From NCBI GenBank assembly GCA_021292105.1, contig CM037871.1, forward strand, positions 36,943,854 to 37,007,853: a DNA stretch of 64,000 nucleotides, written 5' to 3'. Of the stretch, positions 23,611-35,039 are shown piece after piece. Within the stretch, counting starts at the first letter, position 1; every line of letters begins with the position of its first letter. The translations under genes and the position numbers were made by a program. Source of the stretch: Anadara kagoshimensis (lineage: Eukaryota > Mollusca > Bivalvia > Arcoida > Arcidae). The notes under the pieces were generated by a model. That model was not told the origin of the DNA. It did not search any database and was given only the letters and a program-made list of their open reading frames with translations.

Positions 23611-25330
23611 TTAACGCAATAACTTAACATAATAAAGATCCTTGTGAAGCTTTATTATTATCAATAGAAGAAAGAAAATTATAACTGAATAAAATGCACG
23701 TGTTATCAACCCATGCAATAAGGACAAAGAACAATACAAGTTCACAATAGAAACAGCCGAACAAAACAAGGAAGGACAAACATATATATAGTGGGACCAA
23801 TGATTATATACCATGGAACATCCGATTTTTATTTTACATCCAGAAGTCCATAAATACGGATATTTAAAATTAAAAGTAAACCTAAATAAATATTTTAAAG
23901 TCAGTATATAATATAAAATATTAAGTATAAACAATTTCTGTTAAAATAAGCACATGCCATTATCATGCAGCTAACATAGAATGTGTGTTTACTTTCTATT
24001 TCTTAAAAACCGTTAAATCTATGTAACAAGACTCGTTCTATCTCCACGTTTTATCACGGAGCTCAAGTCATAAATTGAACTCGATGGTATAATCAGAGAT
24101 TGCGAGGTTATAATTTTGAAATCGTTAGGCGTTCATCAACGTTTTAACCATCCCAGCATGAAAGTCAATATAGCTGGGTCTTTAAAACGCTTTAATTAAC
24201 CCGCCAACTGTGATAAACCTAATTACTCGTGAACGGAAAAAAGCTTTCTAAAAATGAAATATGGCCAATTTCCAAGATAGTCGATTTAAAAAATATAAAA
24301 AAAATCTTTTAAAAGCCTATAAAAAGTTTTTTCCGCTTTTAAAATCACTGAAATAATCTCGCGCCATATCAGATAGTCTCTTACGTAATTTGGAAAAAGA
24401 TTTCTTTAAATTTGTATAATTTGATAAAAAAAAATGTGGTAGATAATTTAAAAAAAAAGAAAGGTGGAAAACAGAAAACAGTATCAGAAACACGTTTTAA
24501 GTGTATGTAATATGGACCGAAAGCCATTTTGTAGCAATTTTCATTGTTAATTGAGTTATCCGATCTGAAAGGTTTTAATGAGAAAGACTAAAATTACATT
24601 ACGGACACAAACCGCCTCGTAATTACCCTGCTACTGACTGCCAATTGTCAATAATGCCGTGTTGATTGAATGATCGGCTTGTAAAGATTCTTAATCAAAT
24701 TCCATATATGTGATCTTGCCTGCAGGAATAAGAATAAGTGTAGCAATCGGATAACGACTCGGGCGGGCGGCCGTGAAGGAAAACGACAAGAAATCCATCA
24801 CACCGCTGTGCGGAGTTTGGTACATAAACAAGCCAAGTGCGAGTCAAATTTGACATACGAGTGTTATTTTGCTGCTATTTCAGAGTAATTTCTAAACTTA
24901 ATTTCAAGACAATTTTCTCAATTGAAAAACTATATACACTTAAGAGTTAAGACAAAAGTATCCTCTATAGACAAATTTTTGTGTTCCAAACTTTCTGCTT
25001 AAGACAAAAGTATCCGCTCTAGACAAATTTGGACACTATATACACACATTGGACTTGGCTTTAAATAAATGATCATTAAATTTAAAATCCATTGAGGTTA
25101 CTTCCGACTTGTGCGTATAGGTGTGTTTTGTGTTTTATAATTCTGCTGTTTATGTTTCGGTCTTTGTCAATGTCAGCAAAACTGTCATATCAACAAATAT
25201 ACAATTTCAAAAGAAATATAAAAATAACAACATGAACGTACTTTTTTCCAGATTTTTTAAGATCCATATGACATGACAAATCTGGTATAATGTCTACAGT
25301 AAAGACAATGCTGGATAATATACAATGTGC
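23611..25330. other. intergenic sequence, no supported gene
   Basis: AT-rich. The 107-codon reverse frame at 23611-23934 is composed of Tyr/Leu/Phe/Ile-rich low-complexity sequence from AT-rich DNA and has no domain. Confidence 0.45.
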
Positions 25331-25334
25331 AACA

Positions 25335-25850
25335 GTTTTCGTGTTTTTGTTTTACATATATCCATCCGAATCCAGTCTCTGCCTCGTATATATTTATTAA
25401 AAAAAAACAACTGAGTACGTGATCCCAAGGAAAGAAGTACCAATTAAAAATGCAACACAAACCACAGAAAGGTTATGCAATCAAAAACGACATGTTGTTT
25501 TACATATATCCCTCTGAATTCAGTCTCATGGGCCTACTGTCTCATGTAAACCAATGGAGTACGTGGTTTCACGAAAAGTAATCAAACATAAAATGTGCAA
25601 CATAAGCCACCAAAAGATTATGTGTTGATGTTTTACATGTACCGCCATTTTTTTCTCAATCAAGAGAATGCTTACTGCCACATTAACAACATACGTGCAT
25701 GACCCTACGAAAACGGAAGGCGGAAGGTTAACATAAAATGTGTAACACGGACCACTGTAAAAAGGATTGATAATATCATATGTTGTAAAGCTAAAGGATG
25801 ATCCGACGTGTTGTTGTTTTACATCATCCCTCCGATTTATTTCGAACCCG
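25335..25850. repeat. degenerate tandem repeat, period about 135-180 bp
   Basis: The motif 'gttgttttacat.tatcc.tccgaatt.agtctc' recurs near 25346, 25494, 25630 and 25811. Each is followed by 'gagtacgtg.t..c..g.aaagaa' and 'caacataa.ccac..aaa.g'. The 126-codon reverse frame at 25526-25906 lies inside it and has no independent support. Confidence 0.55.
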
Positions 25851-26796
25851 CATACTGTCACATACTGCGTTACATGCATATTTCTTACATATTTTCTATA
25901 ATACATTGTTGTTATGTCTCCTATAGTACCAAGAATTTATTCTATGTACAACTTAGCTGTCGGGAAAACCGTAATGCTTTCCCTTGTTGTCTGGTTATAG
26001 ATTATATTCAAATTTCAAACATTAAAGCACCTTGTATTACTGTTATGACTTTGATGTTTCATAATTGATGTTTTTAAAATGTAATTAACTTATTAGCGTG
26101 TATTTAAACATGCATGGTAACATAGAGATTGCTATCCGATCGGGGAAGTGCAACCAAAGGGGGGGGGGGTAACTAGCCGAGAGCTTGTTATTTGATAAAT
26201 GTTTTTCCAGACATGATACAGAGCTCTATAGTCGAAATGGATCGATGAAATACGACAAGCGCCCACAATGATTTTACATTTATCGTAGAAATAAATAACC
26301 CAAGAGATCGGCAAAATAACTTAGTTGTGACTATAAATTGCATGCAATTTTCATTAAAGGTACTCCAGGGAATTGGCGGAATATAAGGGAAATAGCAACG
26401 CATCTACAGGGAAATCAAGCGATAAACCCAGAGGCTTGCCGAAATTGTACATCATTTCCAAAAGTCTAGTTTTTTTGTCTGCGTGTTTCTTTATAATACA
26501 TTGCGGGTTAATACTTGGTTTGTCATGTAACTTATCACTATCAGGGGTTTCGTTCAGAAGCCCGACCTGAGGCAATGATGGGGTCATTATAATTGACAAT
26601 AAATCAGGATTTTTTCTTTATGTTTAATTATTTTTGCTGCCAGGGTATCGCACTAATTCACCTACTTTCATTTATTTATTTATTTATAAAATAATTTCGT
26701 AATTGTCACTTAGCGCTTTATACCTTCAAAAACACGACACATGTACATTATTTAACTCTTTTATATATACTGATTTTTAGGAAGAGTTGGGTTAAG

Positions 26797-27077
26797 TTGA
26801 GTAATGGCGTTTAACGTCCCAGTCATAAATATTTCACTTATATCGAGACGTCGCCAGCTATAGACGAAGGTGCAGAAAATTTCATGTGCGTTGCACTGAT
26901 GACACTATACAGCAGAGTTCTTTAAAATAGCGTGTCAAGCCCACCGTGACACGGGAACTCATTTATTTTAAGTTCCCACCCGAAAGAATCGCGACTTTTA
27001 TTTCGTAATGCCGAGTGCTTGGCGAAAGAACAGTCACTACCCATTTTCAGTCTTGGGTCAGACCCGACCGGGGAGTT
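26797..27077 (-). mobile_element. SINE family S1, 5'-truncated reverse copy
   Basis: Homologous over its length to the full-length copy at 53296-53643, read on the minus strand. The tail ('gttgagtaatggcgtttaacgtcccagtc') comes first on plus, then 'tatcgagacgtcgccagctatag', then 'gccgagtgcttggcgaaagaacagtcactacccat', then 'gggtcagacccgaccgggg'. The tRNA-like head is missing. A clear TSD was not found. Confidence 0.7.
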
Positions 27078-27189
27078 TTAGAACGAAATGTCAGGCCAAA
27101 GTGGCTGTGTTAAGATACCTGATGCTGAATCTAGGTGCCTGAATAGTCTACAGCGGTGCCTGTTACCGTGCCTTATATTACAGAGGCAA

Positions 27190-27560
27190 GACGTCAGTCT
27201 ACAAATCCAGGGTCTCTCACCGCTGTGAGTTCCAGCCCCGATCAGTCCACATGTGGGAAAGTGAATTTACCTTGCAGTTGGCCTTTACTAGTTCACCTGG
27301 TATCAGTATAATGTGACTGGCGGTGGTACGCTTGTCTGCGGCGTACTGATTCTGTGAGCTAGCACGTTTAAGTCGCCCCCAGTGTCTTAGTACAAGGCAG
27401 ATCAACCAACTGCTTTGGTTCGAATCCCATTCGGGCAGACTTTAGTGAACGTTTGTAAGTTTGGAGGTAGGTTGTTTATTTCGGGTTTCTCCATCATCTT
27501 GTCGTCTTGGTTTTATTGAACCGTATCATAAGTGGTACACGACACCATTACTCCACTCAA
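27190..27560 (+). repeat. SINE-like repeat (family S2 tail plus tRNA-like head)
   Basis: Contains the B-box-like 'tggttcgaatcccattcgggcag' at about 27416 and ends with 'cgggtttctccatcatctt' and 'acgacaccattactccactc', the tail shared with 47770-47985. The upstream part (27190-27400) is not clearly alignable with other copies. The reverse frame at 27217-27405 is part of it. Confidence 0.5.
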
Positions 27561-27623
27561 TACTAGTTTACCATTATACAAGGTGCCCGTCTAAGTTGTG
27601 CATATCATGTTATTGGTAGCTTT

Positions 27624-27683
27624 CGTCGTGTGCTACTTTTGATTTTTTTTTTTAAATAATGCATTCAAAAGTAACACATGACA
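27624..27683. mobile_element. foldback element family B, single unit
   Basis: Arms GTGTGCTACTTTTGA and ATTCAAAAGTAACACATGACA flank an AT loop lengthened by a T tract. The left tip has decayed (CGTC instead of TGTC) and no TSD is clear. Confidence 0.6.
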
Positions 27684-27894
27684 AATTAAAGTAACATAGA
27701 TGTCAGCTTTATGTCATCTGCAATTTTCTGTGTTTTGCGTCACCTTTACGTTTACTGTTTGCTTTTAAACTGGAACTTGGATAATTATTTCGTTAATTCA
27801 CGTAGTTGCTTACTTCCTTGGTATGGTTACTCGCCTACGTACTTAATGACTAACGTCTTACTTACCCGCCAGTTACTTATTACACTAACCAGCT

Positions 27895-28082
27895 CACCAA
27901 CTACTTACTAATTACTTCTTTCCTTGCCTGCTTACTTACTTACATATTTTCTAACTTACTTACTAACTTATAACTCACTTATACTAACTTATTACTTCCT
28001 TTCTTCCTTACTTACTTATTACTAATTTACTTACTTATTACTAATTTACTTACTTATTACTTACTTACTTACTTTTATTACT
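27895..28082. repeat. degenerate (TTAC)n satellite
   Basis: Dominated by CTTACTTACTTA-type tetramers with interruptions (ACTAA, CTTCC) for about 190 bp. Confidence 0.85.
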
Positions 28083-28099
28083 CGTATTACTCAAGTTTA

Positions 28100-30590
28100 T
28101 GACGAAACAAGTGTCAAGATGCTTTCACGGGGTATTTGGGGACAGGAGTGATTTTAAATTTTCAATTTACTTTGAACACTTTTCACCAATGAGAATGCAA
28201 ATAATCTGCCAGAATCAAAAATAGAAAAAAGTACCAGCGGATATTTGGAGATATTTTTTTTTTAAAAATCGTCTCCAGGGAGTATGTTTATTTAATTTTC
28301 AGTATTTTCATATTTAACAGGTCCTTGTTAACGCCGCAAGCTAACAAAGTAATACCCTCAAATAAGGTATATTCTTGAAGCATGCAGATTAAACGTACTA
28401 ACAGACGTATCAATTATTATTCTGAGATCAATTTGAAGCATAAAACCCCGTTGTCTCAATTTTCACTCATAAATTAATTGGTATCACCTTGCAGTTCTTT
28501 TGCACAAAATAAAAAGTTTTTGTAAGAGACAGACAAGGGACTACGGATTTATTTTCTTCTTGCATCTGTTATCCTGTCAGTTGAGGCAGTAATCAAAATA
28601 TCATGTTCCATTTCATCCTTTGTTTGGTTAATATTACAAATTCTGACAGTGACTGCTTAACTAAATCTGTATTAATTTTATTTCTTGTACATTGGAGACA
28701 CCGATATCGGTAATTAGCGCGCAATAAACATCAGTGCCATATTCGCTACATGTATAGTTCAAATTACTATATAAGGACACACGCGGGTCACACAACATCA
28801 ACTGGATGAAATGAATTTTTAACGTGTATAGTAGCAACAAATATATACAAAAAGAACATTTATTAATATATAGAATATATAATATATAAATACAGAATGG
28901 TGGATTAAGGTTTTGATACAGCAACATGCAAATTGTCAAATTCAATGCAAAAAGTCGAATTTTGATAACATAATGTTTTAGTGTGCGTGTGTGTGTGTGT
29001 TACATAATGATAACTATTATGGCATTGGATACTTGTACGCGACATTTTCGACAGATACGAGGTTATTTCCATTGTCTTTTAACAGGCATAAGCTATTCGT
29101 AAGTGTCTTCCAACAGGTACGATGTTTGTTTTTTTTTGTTGTCTTCTTACAGGTACGAATTATTCCCAGGTATGGTTATTCCAACATTCATAATTTATCG
29201 TTTCTTATTGTCTTCCAACAGGTACGAGTTTTCCCAGGTATGGTTATTTTTAATTCCAACATTAATAAATTATTCTTGTCTCCAAGACTCCATCTAGGTA
29301 CGAGTGTCTCCCGATAACTTATTCTTGCAACTTACGTTTCAATTTTCATTTGTTTTTAAATCATAAAATGACATTAAGTGTTTTGATATAGTTCCTGTGG
29401 ATGATGTCTCACGTTTTTGAAATAATACATTATAATTTCTCTTAACAAATGAATAACATTTAACATTCTTAAGGGAATAAGTATATTAACAAGAAGAAAA
29501 TACTACGCACTGTAATTTTATTTGATAGGCGGGTTCTTAAACGTCGATAGGCGGAACGATAAATTGACAGGTGGCATATCATTATTGGACCACGTGCCTT
29601 ACCGTAGAGTAGTGTATAAGGAATATTGAGATTGTCTTGCGGTGGGATGTGACTGGCTGACTACTTTTTCCAATCCAACAGCAGTTGGTATTAAAATGAG
29701 AGAGAGAGAGAGAGTTTGATTTTGTTATAGTTTGAGAGAGAGATGAGAATATGCATATTCACAATTTCATATACCGGTATAATTACCATACTAAATCTTA
29801 AGCTTCTGTAATTCCATTACAATTGAGAGATTCAATCCATTTTGACTGACTGGCTCCAAATGTGAAACTTGCTATCTGTTATTTATAGATCCAAACGGAA
29901 ATTGGCATTGATCAAGTCGCATCGCATCGGGATTTGTTCTCCATGTGCCGGGGGATATGACGGGGCATTGTATGGGGTCTTCTATTAACACGACGTTGCC
30001 AAGGAATGAGGCGTTGTATGGGGTCTATTATTCACACATTATTCCAAGTAAAAAGGCATTGTTCGGACGGTTCTTTTCCGATGCGAGAACAGTTTTGCAG
30101 TTTGATAGACAATTTTAAGTGGCATTTAAGGTTAGAACTACTAATTGCAATAACCATCGATTCTTCACATCCCCATGGAAAAGATGTATTAAAATACACT
30201 AACTAGCTAAGGGCATGCACAAAATTTGATTTCGTCTATTGCCATGTATAAGAATTATAAATGCAGATATCCAGAGTTGTCCAAAACTGGCAATCTGGCA
30301 ACAAAGCTTAGACCCATCTGAGCATGAAATGCTAATATTGGTACGGAGCCCGCGAAGGGACATTTTAGGTATATATAGAACATGCCTGACTTTGGTTACG
30401 CTGTGAAGACATTTTATCGGCCTAAGCTGGCTGTTGCGAGGGAAGGGACATACCAAACCTCATCATATTATCAAGAGTCTTTAAATGTTCTTGATTTAGC
30501 TGTTGTTGCTTCATTGCTCTCGTTAACGTTGGTCTGAATTTTGCGTTTTATAAATATCTTAACGTTTACGACTAAGACTAGAATATTTGT
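28100..30590. other. intergenic sequence, no supported gene
   Basis: Contains a short (GT)n run near 28986 and (GA)n near 29698. The local repeat 'cttccaacaggtacga' occurs near 29105 and 29213, with diverged copies near 29070 and 29145. There are two diverged copies of 'gcattgtatggggtct' near 29966 and 30012. The overlapping frames at 28991-29317 come from the first of these repeats. Confidence 0.5.
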
Positions 30591-30596
30591 TCCAAC

Positions 30597-30718
30597 TGTC
30601 ATGTGCTACTTTTGAATTTTTATGAAATAATACATTCAAAAGTAGCACATGACAATTAATTGTCATGTGCTACTTTTGAATGTATTATTTCATAAAAATT
30701 CAAAAGTAGCACATGACA
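30597..30718. mobile_element. foldback element family B, perfect 122-bp palindromic dimer
   Basis: Exactly self-complementary over 122 bp, centred in ACAATTAATTGT (30652-30663). Each half is a foldback unit with arms TGTCATGTGCTACTTTTGAA. A perfect 4-bp TSD (CAAC at 30593-30596 and 30719-30722) flanks the whole dimer. The internal junction has no TSD pair of its own, so it is not two independent adjacent insertions. Confidence 0.78.
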
Positions 30719-30799
30719 CAACAACCGTGCGTGTTTGAGTGATCAGAGCACGATTTTGAGGCAAATGGGATACATTAACGCCATATACTTAATATTTTC

Positions 30800-30835
30800 T
30801 GTCAAGTCCTACTTTTGAATTCATGCATAATTTCT
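30800..30835. repeat. solo half-arm of foldback family B
   Basis: TGTCAAGTCCTACTTTTGAA followed by unrelated sequence; the partner arm is missing. It lies 80 bp from the perfect palindromic dimer. Confidence 0.4.
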
Positions 30836-30903
30836 TTACAGGTCAAAAAGAACATACCATTTCTATAAATTTTGATTCGTGCTCTAGGTAAATTTGAAAC
30901 CAC

Positions 30904-31380
30904 GTGTGCTTGTTCTGCACGTTGCAAAAATTGTCTGCATACACTTTCGGGAAATATTTTAATTTTGATTGCAAATCTTTATTCGGAGGTATAATTTCGC
31001 GCGAAATAATACCATCTTCTCTAGCGGTATTTGAAACTTATACAAAATGTACTTCAAACGATGTAAACTATTTTTTATTCTGCATTTGTTCATTGTCATT
31101 ATATGAAAACTCTCCTGAATTAATTAATTTCACTTCTTCGAATTCTATTTGATCGTTTAGTATGGCTACCGGTATACAATAATAATGATAATAAAAAAAT
31201 GACAATAAGATGCTAATTAAAATTCTGGCAGTTATTAGAAACACAAAGACATCAAAATAGCTTTGTCATGGAAATAAGTCTATGGTTTATTAGTTTATTT
31301 TACTTGTATTTGAGAAGTTAGATTTGAGCTTTCCAGAATAACTGGTATGTACATGTATTTTTTAAAGAAAAAATAAATTG
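30904..31380. other. intergenic sequence, no supported gene
   Basis: The 82-codon plus frame at 30904-31152 has no recognisable domain and ends in AT-rich DNA. Confidence 0.4.
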
Positions 31381-31383
31381 AAG

Positions 31384-31442
31384 TGTCATATGCCATTTTT
31401 GAAATGTATTTAATGATATTTTTTTAAAAAGGGCATAATATA
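31384..31442. mobile_element. foldback element family B, decayed copy
   Basis: TGTCATATGCCATTTTTGAA at the left and AAAAAGGGCATAATATA at the right around an AT loop. It matches the ATACCATTTTTT subtype with several changes. Confidence 0.45.
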
Positions 31443-31499
31443 GGATCATAATTTATATAAGCGGTCCACAACTTCACTTCAAGGCAAATCAGTGTCCAA

Positions 31500-32140
31500 G
31501 TTCAGATGAATAGTTTCATGAAATTCAGACAATTGGCTAAAAGTTTTGAAAAATTTAACAAATGGCTTTAATTTTTATGGAATTCAGACAAATGGCTAAA
31601 AGTTTCATGAAATTCAGACAAATGGCTTTAATTTTCATGAAATTCAGACGAACGGCTTAGTTTCATGAAATTTAGACGAATGGCTTTAATTTTCATGAAA
31701 TTCAGACGAACGGTTTAAAGTTTCATGAAATTCAGACGAACGGCTTAAAGTTTCATGAAATAGGATAAATGGCTTTAATTTTCATGAAATTCTGATAAAT
31801 GGCTTTAATTTTCATGAAATTCGGATAAATGGCTTTAATTTTCATGAAATACGGATAAATGGCTGAAAGTTTCATGAAATTCAGACGAATGGCTAAAGTT
31901 TCATGAAATTCAGACGAATGGCTAAAGTTTCATGAAATTCAAACGAACGGCTTAAAGTTTCATGAAATTCAAACAAATGGCTAAAAGTTTCATGAAATTC
32001 AGATGAACAGCTTAAACGGTTTCATGATATTAGGATAAACGGCGTCAATTTTCATGAAATTCGGATAAATGGCTTAATGTTCATGACATACGGATAAATG
32101 GCTTAACGTTTCATGAAATTCAGACGAATGGCTAAAGTTA
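31500..32140. repeat. minisatellite, about 30-bp unit, about 21 copies
   Basis: The unit TTTCATGAAATTCAGACGAA plus TGGCTAAAG recurs from about 31509 to 32135. Variants of the second half (CAGACGAA, CGGATAAA) fall in blocks, which points to local unit duplication. Every good unit contains the palindrome TTTCATGAAA. Confidence 0.9.
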
Positions 32141-32260
32141 TATGGCTTCGTCGGAGATGCAGGTAGATTGATTAGTAGAGACGCGTGATGGCGCAGACGT
32201 ACTTCTACTTCCTGACGACTGACGCAATGCAACTAATAGTTAATATTTTTTTTCATGTCC

Positions 32261-32490
32261 AGGCCCCATTTTTACAATTATTCCTTAACTAAAATCTGGC
32301 AAAACTTCACTGAAATCTATGTTTATTTTCAAGTTAATCAGGAATTTAAGGCGTCATTTTGAAGAACACTTTAAGCATAAATCATCTGTATTTATTTTTT
32401 GTCAAAAAAGTTCCAAAAAGATAACCGAAATTTGCTAAATTCAAGTAAAGGAAAATCTTAGTTAAGAAATGAATGGAAAAACTTGGGCCT
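32261..32490. mobile_element. MITE-like element, family M2 (copy 1)
   Basis: About 230 bp with inverted ends: AGGCCCCATTTTTACAATTA at the left and GAAAAACTTGGGCCT at the right. It aligns over its length with 36663-36912, sharing 'attccttaactaaaatctg', 'caggaatttaaggcgtca' and 'ggaaaatcttagttaagaaatg'. Non-coding. Confidence 0.75.
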
Positions 32491-32623
32491 AAATCTTAAA
32501 CGTTAATGCAGCGTACCCATTGAAATTGTAATCAGAATTTGATCATGCCAGTTTCCCCCTTATGGCATATGAAATTACGTAAATGAAGACATACTCATTA
32601 AAACGTTGTTTGATTTTTTAAAA

Positions 32624-32625
<2 letters not shown>

Positions 32626-32656
<31 letters not shown>
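32626..32656. repeat. 31-bp poly-T tract
   Basis: Uninterrupted T run. It could be the A-tail of a minus-strand retroposon, but no element body was recognised beside it. Confidence 0.9.
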
Positions 32657-32657
<1 letters not shown>

Positions 32658-33129
32658 GCGTCAATTACGCATGCATGTACACACACCTATGCGACACAAT
32701 GCAAAGAACCGTTCATTTTGATTTGATTGGAGTAAAGGGCATTTAAAGTTGAAGTTTGAACTTTCTAAATTTTGATAATAAAAAGTACAACCAGCATGTA
32801 ATAATAATCAATATCCTTAAATTGCCATTTTAACTACATTTAGAAGACATGATTTCTAAATCGGAATAATTAAGCTTGAGAATCCCGAAACCCGCATTGA
32901 ATGGCAATGTTATGGGGAAACATTTTTGTCGTGTAACTTATCTTTCATAATTTCAAATTGCTGGTAATTTACATGTATCTAAAACCACGTATGTGTATTT
33001 CCTACTTCAAGCTTAGTGTCGATGCGCTTTCTGAATTCAGAGTGAGAAGAAGTAGTTGCTTGTATACCAAACATGTGCAGCTACTGTTTTTGGCAAGTTT
33101 TGCTATGATTTTTTTTGCATGTTGACCAT

Positions 33130-33550
33130 AGCTATTTTATAACGGAATGTCCCTAAAAGAAACCCACAAGATAACAATGGGTCCCTTAAAGAAATCCACG
33201 TAATAGACCCCTGATTGATAAAAAAAATTCACGTGATAGATCCCTATAACAACAGACCCAATAAAGAAATCCACATTACGTATAGGCCCCTTAAAGGAGC
33301 ACTGATGATAAAATGTACCTAAAAGGAACCCCGATAACGTCGGACAGACCCCCTTAAAGAAATCCACATTACGGAAAAGCCCCTTAAAGAAACCCAGATA
33401 TTAAAATGACCTTGAAAGGAAACTCGTAAAGAAATCCGAGTAATATGTCCCTCAAAAGATCCACATCATATGTCCCTATAGAGGAACCCCAGTAACGTCA
33501 GGTCTCTTGACGAAATCCACTGATAGGTCCCTTCAAGGAATCTAATATAA
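33130..33550. repeat. degenerate minisatellite, about 30-35-bp unit
   Basis: The unit 'ccccttaaagaaatccacattacg' recurs about ten times with strong drift ('gtccctaaaagaaaccc', 'aggaaccccgataacgtc'). The reverse frame at 33137-33367, with repeated DFFKGP, is the translation of the repeat and not a gene. Confidence 0.75.
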
Positions 33551-33944
33551 ATTAACAAATGAGACGAGTATAGTCCATCAAACAGCTTTGTCTCTCAGCT
33601 GATTTCGTCTCTTCTTTGATTAAGCTTTATTAGGAAAATGAACAATGGAAAAAGAATGACAAATTTAAATGTAAAACATTTATACAATGCCTTTATCTGA
33701 ATCTCCAGATGTAATTTTATTTGGTCTTTTGAGAGGCAGACTTGAAAATTTGTAATTTTCTTAAAAGCATGCCTAAAACACTTCAAGACACTCATTATTT
33801 TTATGAACAAAAGTTCTCGTAAAATCAATCAATCGAAAAATGAAACCACTAAAAGGCAACGTAAATTGTATCATTAATATTGTAAAATGTCTTTATCGTT
33901 TCATATGGGAAAGATCGTCATAGAATGCCACTTAAATTGGACCA

Positions 33945-34208
33945 ATGGAAGTAGAGGGGTGGGACCTTACGCCAGCCTGTCATTACGCATTGCTTTGGCT
34001 TTTAAGTGTGCTTATTTTTTGTGATTTTATGTTTTGTATTAATTTTGAATGCAGAGATATTACAACACTGGAAACATGCAAAAACAGCAAAGAACACTCC
34101 CCAATAATTTCAAAATTAATACTTACAATGCGAAACTACAGAGAGAAAATTGCCAGATATAGAATCCACGGATGTGAAGACGCCCATAGATTATTTTCAT
34201 TGAAATAG
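33945..34208 (+). other. 87-codon open frame, unrecognised, probably chance
   Basis: Has a hydrophobic stretch near residues 14-33 and a few cysteines, but it starts with polar residues unlike a signal peptide. No family is recognised. It is not part of the nearby repeats. Listed so that the stretch is accounted for. Confidence 0.12.
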
Positions 34209-34384
34209 AGTATTATTGATTTTTAGCACTTTATTCATAAGCAGCCTTCAACTCAGTAAAATATCAAATTTCAAACGTCAAACATATATATAGTTGTTGC
34301 AGATAATACATGGATATCACATTACTTCTTCAAAAAAATTGAAACATTATGTTTTATATATTGACAATCTCTCTTTATTGTTAC

Positions 34385-34905
34385 AGACAGAACCAACAGA
34401 TTAAAACGTGTTGAGTTCAGAGCATCATCTTTATATATGTACGGCGCCAAATTGTAACGGGAAACCTGGTTAATGGGTATACGTTTAGTCTGAACTAAAA
34501 ATAAGACAACTACATGAATATTTATCTCTGAACGATAAAATTAAATTTTCTGCTGCAATGGGTTTCCTGATATGTTTTGCAAGTAATGGGACAATATTGG
34601 CACACCGATTGCTGTTGAGAAACTGTTTTTTGGACATCATTATTGTCGAAGACAAAACCTACAGATCAAAACATGTTGAGTTCAGAGCAACATCTTCGTA
34701 TATGTATGACGCAGTACTGTAACAAGAATCCTGGTTAATGGGTATACGTTTAATCTGAACTGAAACTACAGACGCGATACCGAGCATTTATTTGAACGAG
34801 AAAATATTCTGCGATCGGTTTTTTTCTGTATTATTTCCAATATAAGTTTTGAAATTAATGGGGCACCATTTGCACCCATTGATACATCGATAGATGTTGA
34901 AAGAC
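34385..34905. repeat. diverged direct duplication, unit about 270-290 bp
   Basis: The two halves (about 34385-34625 and 34650-34905) share 'tgttgagttcagagca.catctt', 'tatatgta', 'cctggttaatgggtatacgttta.tctgaact', 'tttgaa..taatgggac' and 'gatgttgaaagac'-like motifs in the same order. Confidence 0.75.
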
Positions 34906-34976
34906 TACAACCGTGCTTTATGAATAGCTTGACATTCCTTTTTTAACATCGAGCAATTTTTTTCTCGTATTAGTGC

Positions 34977-35033
34977 TGCAATGCGCTACTTTGAACTTTT
35001 ATGAAATATTGCATTCAGAAATAGCACATGACA
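34977..35033. mobile_element. foldback element family B, single unit
   Basis: Arms ATGCGCTACTTTGAAC and ATTCAGAAATAGCACATGACA around ATGAAATATT. The candidate 4-bp TSD (GTGC/GTAC) matches at three of four positions. Confidence 0.55.
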
Positions 35034-35039
35034 GTACCG

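Noticed and set aside
23611-23934. 107-codon minus frame that looks membrane-like
   Set aside because: Hydrophobicity comes from AT-rich low-complexity DNA (Ile, Tyr, Phe, Leu codons); no homologue recognised.
27895-28082. TTAC-rich array as a telomere-like repeat
   Set aside because: It is a degenerate tetramer, not TTAGGG, and lies in the interior of the sequence.
29103-29300. CAGGTACGA motifs as splice junctions of a gene
   Set aside because: The motif is part of a short local repeat; no open frame links the copies.
31500-32140. Array as a three-unit heat-shock element in each monomer
   Set aside because: Only TTCnnGAA is met; the third unit is out of register by one base. Kept only as a weak two-unit observation.
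33137-33367. Minus frame with repeated DFFKGP
   Set aside because: Translation of a degenerate 30-35-bp minisatellite.
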